Assembly: GCF_017301735.1 (NCBI RefSeq)
Contig: NZ_CP071090.1
Location: 11,701,001 to 11,765,000, forward strand
DNA: 64,000 nucleotides
Direction of reading: 5' to 3'
From: Pyxidicoccus parkwaysis
GTDB lineage: Bacteria; Myxococcota; Myxococcia; Myxococcales; Myxococcaceae
The position numbers were made by a program, and so were the translations under genes. This document shows positions 59,793 through 64,000 of the stretch, in pieces (the first letter of the stretch is position 1; each line of letters begins with the position of its first letter). Below the pieces are notes generated by a model. That model worked only from the letters and a program-made list of their open reading frames with translations. It did no database searches and was not told the origin of the DNA.

Positions 59793-60527
59793 ATGAACCT
59801 GGGGTTTCTGACGAATCTGACCGTACTTGCGAACACCGGCGGCCCCGAGCGCAGCCTCTTCGAGGAAATCGCGCGCCGCTGGGAGGCCGGTCAGTGGGGT
59901 ATGTACCCCATCGCCGTGTGCCTCGTGATTGCGCTGTCCATCATGGTGGAGCGCGGCATCGTCCTCTTCGGCAAGGCCTCCATCAACAAGGAAGCCTTCC
60001 TCCGCGGCCTGAAGAAGCACATCTACGCGGGTGATTTGGACAAGGCCATCAACTACGTGGCCGGCCAGAAGTCCACGCCGCTGACCAACGTCATCAAGGC
60101 CGGCCTGATGAACGTTCCGAAGGGCAACGACGAGGTCCAGGCCGCCCTGGACGAGGCCAGCCTGCGCGAGACGCCGCGTCTGGAGGCCCGCACCGGCTAC
60201 CTCGCCATGCTCGGCAACGCGGCGATGCTCGCCGGTCTGCTCGGTACGGTGTCCGGTCTCATCTCCTGCTTCGAGGCCGTGGCCAACGTGAACCCGGCCG
60301 ACAAGGCGACCATTCTCGCCAACGGTATTTCGGAAGCCATGAACTGCACGGGCTTCGGGCTCGTGACGGCGATTCCCTCGCTGGTGGCCTTCTCCGTGCT
60401 GATGGGCCGCACCCAGTCGCTCATCAACGACATCAACGAGACCAGCGTCTCCGTCCTCAACCTCATCGTGGCCAACAAGGACAAGTTCAAGAACATGAAC
60501 GTCCCGACGGCCCGCGACGAGGAGTAG
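59793..60527 (+). CDS. aglR: AglR, TolQ/ExbB-like stator of the gliding motor
   Basis: 244 residues with three membrane helices: PIAVCLVIALSIMVERG, then LAMLGNAAMLAGLLGTVSGL and GFGLVTAIPSLVAFSVLM, the MotA/TolQ/ExbB fold with the conserved Thr and Gly residues of the proton channel. In Myxococcus AglR pairs with AglQ and AglS to power gliding through the periplasmic Glt machinery. The assignment follows from three-gene order, the matching TolR-like partners and the AglQ Asp28 position. A hairpin with T-tract follows at 60549-60596. Confidence 0.85.
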   Translation: MNLGFLTNLTVLANTGGPERSLFEEIARRWEAGQWGMYPIAVCLVIALSIMVERGIVLFGKASINKEAFLRGLKKHIYAGDLDKAINYVAGQKSTPLTNVIKAGLMNVPKGNDEVQAALDEASLRETPRLEARTGYLAMLGNAAMLAGLLGTVSGLISCFEAVANVNPADKATILANGISEAMNCTGFGLVTAIPSLVAFSVLMGRTQSLINDINETSVSVLNLIVANKDKFKNMNVPTARDEE

Positions 60528-60548
60528 TCGGTCGGGAACCCCGTGTTC

Positions 60549-60596
60549 GGGCGCGCTGTCTGGTCCCCTGTGAGGGACGCGCGGCGCGCCCTTTTT
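60549..60596 (+). terminator. Intrinsic terminator-like hairpin between aglR and aglQ
   Basis: GGGCGCGC (60549-60556) pairs perfectly with GCGCGCCC (60584-60591) and is followed by TTTTT. The intervening bases include a second small hairpin (TCCC-CTGTGA-GGGA). It lies 22 bases after the aglR stop and 52 bases before the aglQ start, so it is a candidate attenuator that lets only part of the transcripts continue. Confidence 0.7.
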
Positions 60597-60647
60597 CGCA
60601 ACTGACGCTGGCTCCAATGTGAGCCACGGCCAAAGGAGAGAGACGCC

Positions 60648-61133
60648 ATGGCCGGCGGAATGGACACAGGTCAAGGTGGCAAGGGCAAGAAGTCGCTCGA
60701 CGTCGCCATCAACCTGACCGCATTCATCGACCTGATGGCAGTGACCATCAGCTTCCTCATCATGACGGCGGTCTGGACCCAGATTGGCCGGCTCCAGGTC
60801 TCCCAGGCGGGAGGCCCCTCCACGGAGGAGCAGCAGGAGGAGGAGAAGACCAAGACGGTCCAACTCAGCCTTCTGATTACGCCCACGGAGCTGCGGCTGA
60901 CGGCGGACCAGAGCGCCTTCGACCCGATTCCCCTCACCAAGGATGCCAAGGGCAAGACGGACCTGACCAAGCTGGTGGCGCGCTTCAAGGAGCTCAAGGC
61001 GCAGCTGCCGGACCAGTCCGCCATCACCCTGCAGCCTGAGGACAAGGTCCGCTACGAGGACCTGGTTCGCATCATCGACGAGTGCATCGGCGCCGGGCTG
61101 CCCCAGGTGTCGGTGTCCGCGGCGATGGGCTAG
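60648..61133 (+). CDS. aglQ: AglQ, TolR/ExbD-like stator of the gliding motor
   Basis: 161 residues, with AAAGGAGAG before the ATG. One membrane helix near the N-terminus: INLTAFIDLMAVTISFLIMT, whose Asp is residue 28. In Myxococcus, Asp28 of AglQ is the published key residue for motor function, so the numbering match is strong support. The periplasmic C-terminal domain (TVQLSLLITPTELRLTAD; YEDLVRIIDECIGAGL) fits TolR/ExbD. Works with AglR and AglS in proton-driven gliding. Confidence 0.88.
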   Translation: MAGGMDTGQGGKGKKSLDVAINLTAFIDLMAVTISFLIMTAVWTQIGRLQVSQAGGPSTEEQQEEEKTKTVQLSLLITPTELRLTADQSAFDPIPLTKDAKGKTDLTKLVARFKELKAQLPDQSAITLQPEDKVRYEDLVRIIDECIGAGLPQVSVSAAMG

Positions 61134-61158
61134 CCCCACACGGAGCCACTGAAATCAC

Positions 61159-61743
61159 ATGGCCATCCAGGTTCCAGGCAAGCGGTACGGCAAGCGCCTC
61201 CAGCACTCGAAGGTCTTCGGACACGGCGGGCATGCGAAGAAGAGCGGCTACTCCGACCTTCTCATCACCCCGCTCGTCGACATGTTCGTCATCATCGTGC
61301 TCTTCCTCATCGCGAACTTCTCCGCGACGGGCGAGGTGCTGATGATGACGAAGGACATCCAGCTTCCCGAGGCGGCCAACGTCAAGGAAGTGGAGATGCA
61401 CCCCGTCGTCATGGTGTCCGGCGAGCAGGTCAGCGTGTCCGGCACCATCGTCGGCCGCGTCGAGGACTTCTCCAAGGACGAGTACCTCAACATTCCCGCG
61501 CTGGAGGAGAAGCTGCGGGACATGAAGAAGCAGTACGAGGACCTCCACGCCATGGCGAAGGACGACGAGGGCGGCTTCAAGGGTGACATCAACATCCAGG
61601 CCCACAAGGACGTGGAGTACTCCATCATCAAGCGGGTGATGTTCAGCTGCGCCACGGCCGGCTACAACAACATCAACTTCGCGGTGATGACCATTGCTGG
61701 CGACACGCCGGCCAATGGCACCACGGCCCAGGTGACGCAGTAG
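61159..61743 (+). CDS. aglS: AglS, TolR/ExbD-like stator of the gliding motor
   Basis: 194 residues. A basic N-terminal region (PGKRYGKRLQHSKVFGHGG) precedes the membrane helix SDLLITPLVDMFVIIVLFLI with the conserved Asp41. The periplasmic part is ExbD-like and ends VMFSCATAGYNNINFAVMTI. Longer than AglQ. The two TolR-like proteins with one TolQ-like protein are the hallmark of the Agl motor. Followed by a strong terminator. Confidence 0.87.
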   Translation: MAIQVPGKRYGKRLQHSKVFGHGGHAKKSGYSDLLITPLVDMFVIIVLFLIANFSATGEVLMMTKDIQLPEAANVKEVEMHPVVMVSGEQVSVSGTIVGRVEDFSKDEYLNIPALEEKLRDMKKQYEDLHAMAKDDEGGFKGDINIQAHKDVEYSIIKRVMFSCATAGYNNINFAVMTIAGDTPANGTTAQVTQ

Positions 61744-61774
61744 TCGGCACCTGACGCGGGCTTCGACGCCCCCG

Positions 61775-61810
61775 ACGCCCTGGCCCACCGGCCGGGGCGT
61801 TTTCGTTTTT
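61775..61810 (+). terminator. Rho-independent terminator after aglRQS
   Basis: ACGCCCTGGCC and GGCCGGGGCGT form an 11-bp stem (one T-G pair) around a CACC loop, followed by TTTTCGTTTTT. It lies 32 bases after aglS and 18 bases before gph, so gph is probably transcribed mainly on its own. Confidence 0.85.
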
Positions 61811-61827
61811 CCGGAGACTTCAATCCC

Positions 61828-62484
61828 ATGCAGCTTCGTGCCGTCATCTTCGACCTCGATGGGACCCTGGTGGACTCGGTGGGGGACATCGCGGATGCGA
61901 TGAACCATGCGCTCGCGCACCACGGCCTGCCCACGCATCCGGAGGCCGCGTACCTGCGCTTCGTGGGCGACGGCGTGAAGGAGCTGGTGCGCCGGGCGGT
62001 GCCCGTGGGGCGCGAGGACCTGCACGCGCCGGTGCTGGACACCTGGCGCGCGTACTACGACGCGCACCTCGTCGACAGGACGCGGGCCTACCCCGGCATC
62101 ATCGACATGTTGAAGGCGCTGGCGGGTACGGGGATGCGGATGGCGGTGCTGAGCAACAAGTCGGACGGCTTCGTGAAGCGATTGGTGGAGACGCTGCTGC
62201 CGGGCGTGCTCTTCAGTGTTGTGTATGGAGAGCGGCCGGGCGTGCCTCGAAAGCCGGACCCCACGGGGGCGTTGGCGGTGGCGGCGGAGCTGGGCGTGGA
62301 GCCCGGTGCGTGTGGCTTCGTGGGCGACACGGCGGTGGACATGGACACGGCGCGCGCGGCGGGCATGTACGGCGTGGGCGTGGCGTGGGGCTTCCGGAGT
62401 CATGAGCTCGAGGCCCATGGGGCGCGCGCGGTGGCGGCCTCCGCGGAGGAGTTGCTCGCGGTGCTGCGCAATCCGCGCCACTGA
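61828..62484 (+). CDS. gph: Phosphoglycolate phosphatase-like HAD hydrolase
   Basis: 218 residues. HAD motif I DLDGTLVDS (nucleophile Asp9, acid Asp11), motif II VLSNKSDGF, motif III Lys in RKPDPTGAL, motif IV GDTAVDMDTA. Cap type and length match phosphoglycolate phosphatase, which clears 2-phosphoglycolate from DNA repair and other reactions. Other small sugar phosphates remain possible. It starts just after the aglRQS terminator. Confidence 0.85.
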   Translation: MQLRAVIFDLDGTLVDSVGDIADAMNHALAHHGLPTHPEAAYLRFVGDGVKELVRRAVPVGREDLHAPVLDTWRAYYDAHLVDRTRAYPGIIDMLKALAGTGMRMAVLSNKSDGFVKRLVETLLPGVLFSVVYGERPGVPRKPDPTGALAVAAELGVEPGACGFVGDTAVDMDTARAAGMYGVGVAWGFRSHELEAHGARAVAASAEELLAVLRNPRH

Positions 62485-62497
62485 AGGCTCGGGCGCT

Positions 62498-63280
62498 TCA
62501 GGTCATCAAGCCCTTCCGTGCGGCGCCGGGCGTCTTTCCGTAGCGGCGCATGAAGGCATTGCCCAAGTGGCCCTGGTTGGCGAAGCCGGCCTCCAGCGCC
62601 ACCTCGGCGAGAGGCATGCGCGTGTCCAGTAGTAGGGCGAGCGCGTGCCGCAGTCGGACTTCCTGCTGGTGCTGGTGGATGCCCATGCCCACCACGCGGC
62701 GGAACACGCGGCACGCGTGGAAGACGGACACGCCCGCGCTCTGCGCCAGCTCTTCGAGTGACAGGCGCTCGTCGAAGCGCAGCGACACGTCGTGGGCAAT
62801 GGCCCCGGCGAGGTTGCGCTCCCGCGCTGTCACGGGCTCGGCACTGCGCTCGGGACGGGACAGCGTGGCGCAGAGGGCCTCCTCTACCTGGAGCCGCTCC
62901 ACCGGCTCGTTGCGGGCCACGCGGGAGAGCACAGCCTGGAGGCGCACGTAGGCCTCCGCGCTGACGGAGAAGGTCGCCTGCGCCGGGTCCGCGAAGCGCC
63001 GCACCCAGGGGCCTCGCACGGAGAGGCATGCGTCGCCTCCGCCGTGGGGGTGGCTGATTTGACAGGGCTGGTGCGCGCGCATGAAGAGGCCGGTGCCCGG
63101 GCCCACCACCGTGCGCGTCTTCGCGTCGCGGAACTGGAAGCGGCCGTGCAGCGCGAGCACCAGGCTCTCGCTGGACGAGGACTCGTCCTTGATGCGCGGG
63201 CCGTCGTGGCCGTCACACGTCACCCGGAAGAGCTGGAGGTCCGATTCGCGGAGCAGGGGCGAGGCGTGCAGGCGCGGCAT
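62498..63280 (-). CDS. AraC-family transcriptional regulator
   Basis: 260 residues from the ATG at 63280; the longer frame upstream is not coding-like. The N-terminal part forms a cupin-like sensing domain (VLALHGRFQFRDAKTRTVVG; CQISHPHGGGDAC). The C-terminal two helix-turn-helix motifs are SLEELAQSAGVSVFHACRVF and AEVALEAGFANQGHLGNAF, with GKTPGAARKG at the end. Divergent from the last gene, which it may control. Its ligand is unknown. Confidence 0.85.
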   Translation of the reverse strand: MPRLHASPLLRESDLQLFRVTCDGHDGPRIKDESSSSESLVLALHGRFQFRDAKTRTVVGPGTGLFMRAHQPCQISHPHGGGDACLSVRGPWVRRFADPAQATFSVSAEAYVRLQAVLSRVARNEPVERLQVEEALCATLSRPERSAEPVTARERNLAGAIAHDVSLRFDERLSLEELAQSAGVSVFHACRVFRRVVGMGIHQHQQEVRLRHALALLLDTRMPLAEVALEAGFANQGHLGNAFMRRYGKTPGAARKGLMT

Positions 63281-63406
63281 GCCGCAACCATGGCAAGGCC
63301 TCGTGGTCCCCGACAAGCGCCGCGAGCGTGCACTTCGGAACGGGAGAGCAAGAGTGTGTAAGACGCCCGCGCGGCCCGCGCCTACCGTGGTTGCCCATCG
63401 CAGCTC

Positions 63407-64000
63407 ATGCTGAATCGCCGCACCTTCCTCTGTCTCACGGGGAGCCTGCTGATGACTTCGCAGCGCAACGAAACGGCTTCGGGCCCGGCCTCCGCCTCGC
63501 GGTGCCTCCGCGCACTCATCTGGCGCCGGATGGAGCAACCGGGATGCGAGTACTTCGAGCTGCGCGAGTCCTCCAGCGGCTGGATGCTGGCCGGCTCGGT
63601 GGTGCTCGCGGAGGAGGGGCAGCCCTTCGCGGCGGATTACACGCTGCACTGTGACAGGCAATGGCTGACGCGCGAGGCGCGCATCGTGCTGCGGCGCGGG
63701 GGCGTGGAGCAGCAGCTGCACCTCCGGGTCGATGAACAGCAGCGCTGGTGGAAGGGCACGGACGAGGTGCCGCAGTTCCGTGGATGCTCGGACATCGACC
63801 TCGCCTTCTCTCCGTCCACCAACACGCTGCCCATTCGCCGGCTCGCGCTGGAGGTGGGGCAGGGGCGTGACGTGACGGCCGCGTGGGTCCGCATGCCGGA
63901 CCTGTCCCTGGTGACGCTGCCGCAGCGCTACACACGACTGACGGAGTCGCGCTACCGCTACGAGAGCAACGGCGGCCGCTTCGTGGCCGAGGTGGAGACG
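63407..64000 (+). CDS. Putative glycolipid-binding protein (cut by window edge)
   Basis: The frame is open from the ATG at 63407 through the end of the window (198 codons). An ATG at 63452 is an alternative start that would drop the Tat-like MLNRRTFLCLTGSLLM opening. The sequence resembles the putative glycolipid-binding family (PF06475): LIWRRMEQPGCEYFELRES, then ADYTLHCDRQWLTREARIVL and FRGCSDIDLAFSPSTNTLPI. Members are small beta-rich proteins of unclear role. The stop lies beyond 64000. The divergent AraC gene may regulate it. Confidence 0.7.
   Translation, partial: MLNRRTFLCLTGSLLMTSQRNETASGPASASRCLRALIWRRMEQPGCEYFELRESSSGWMLAGSVVLAEEGQPFAADYTLHCDRQWLTREARIVLRRGGVEQQLHLRVDEQQRWWKGTDEVPQFRGCSDIDLAFSPSTNTLPIRRLALEVGQGRDVTAAWVRMPDLSLVTLPQRYTRLTESRYRYESNGGRFVAEVET

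Noticed and set aside
1..64000. Insertion sequences, prophage, tRNA or rRNA genes
   Set aside because: No transposase-like, integrase-like or phage-structural products and no recognisable RNA gene sequences were found when reading through the window.

Overview
The window is a high-GC stretch of chromosome from a myxobacterium of the Myxococcus/Corallococcus/Pyxidicoccus type (family Myxococcaceae). This rests on gene content: an outer-membrane-exchange pair (traA/traB) at 3-7 kb, a gliding-motor operon (aglRQS) at 60-62 kb, a MYXO-CTERM-like tail on TraA, many lipoproteins with Cys-rich or IPT/TIG repeats, and MXAN_0049-type (Imm11) immunity genes. No tRNA, rRNA, insertion sequence or CRISPR array was recognised.

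Layout. 0-2.7 kb: a degenerate tandem polymorphic-toxin cluster, with an edge-truncated Imm11 gene, a broken Imm49-like gene fused to the tail of another gene, an intact AHH-nuclease toxin, and intact Imm11 and Imm49-like genes. 3-11 kb: traB and traA (minus strand), a glycosyltransferase, a DUF2079 membrane protein, a protein with a degenerate diadenylate-cyclase-like domain, and an XRE regulator. 11.5-17.1 kb: dynamin-like GTPase, thioredoxin-fold lipoprotein, metallophosphatase, LuxR-type regulator. 17.5-26.4 kb: small membrane proteins, two DUF3015-like paralogues followed by a DUF4105 protein, a PilZ protein, a Gre-like factor, a metallo-beta-lactamase-fold enzyme and a methyltransferase. 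26.5-35.4 kb: an operon of five exported lipoproteins (VWA; ASH/PKD; Cys-rich plus PPC; IPT/TIG; Cys-rich). 36.2-39.5 kb: pteridine reductase, FolB-cupin fusion, SDR and a YhhQ-type transporter. 39.5-47.4 kb, minus strand: lipoprotein, ATP-grasp, alpha/beta hydrolase, PHA-synthase-like pair, Uma2, M23 peptidase, YdfG, QueD. 47.8-53.4 kb: beta-helix lipoprotein and two overlapping sensor kinases, the first lacking an ATPase domain. 53.6-59.5 kb, minus strand: glycoside hydrolase, PEP-mutase-like enzyme, Ogt, Ada-AlkA, MshEN protein. 59.6-62.5 kb: aglRQS with a clear promoter and two terminator-like hairpins, then gph. The right edge holds an AraC regulator and a truncated glycolipid-binding-like gene.

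The most unusual signal is one kind of structure seen at four separate operon junctions (27.66-28.04, 30.96-31.14, 37.77-37.97 and 56.92-57.02 kb). In each, the start region of the downstream gene (ribosome-binding site, start codon and first 15-25 codons) has been copied in tandem right at a stop/start overlap. The units are 75, 63, about 51 and 73 bp. They give in-frame N-terminal repeats or stand-alone mini-ORFs. I do not know of a description of this arrangement.

Other points of note are the probable attenuator between aglR and aglQ, which could set motor-subunit ratios, and a recurrent class of strong hairpins without a U-tract at convergent gene ends.
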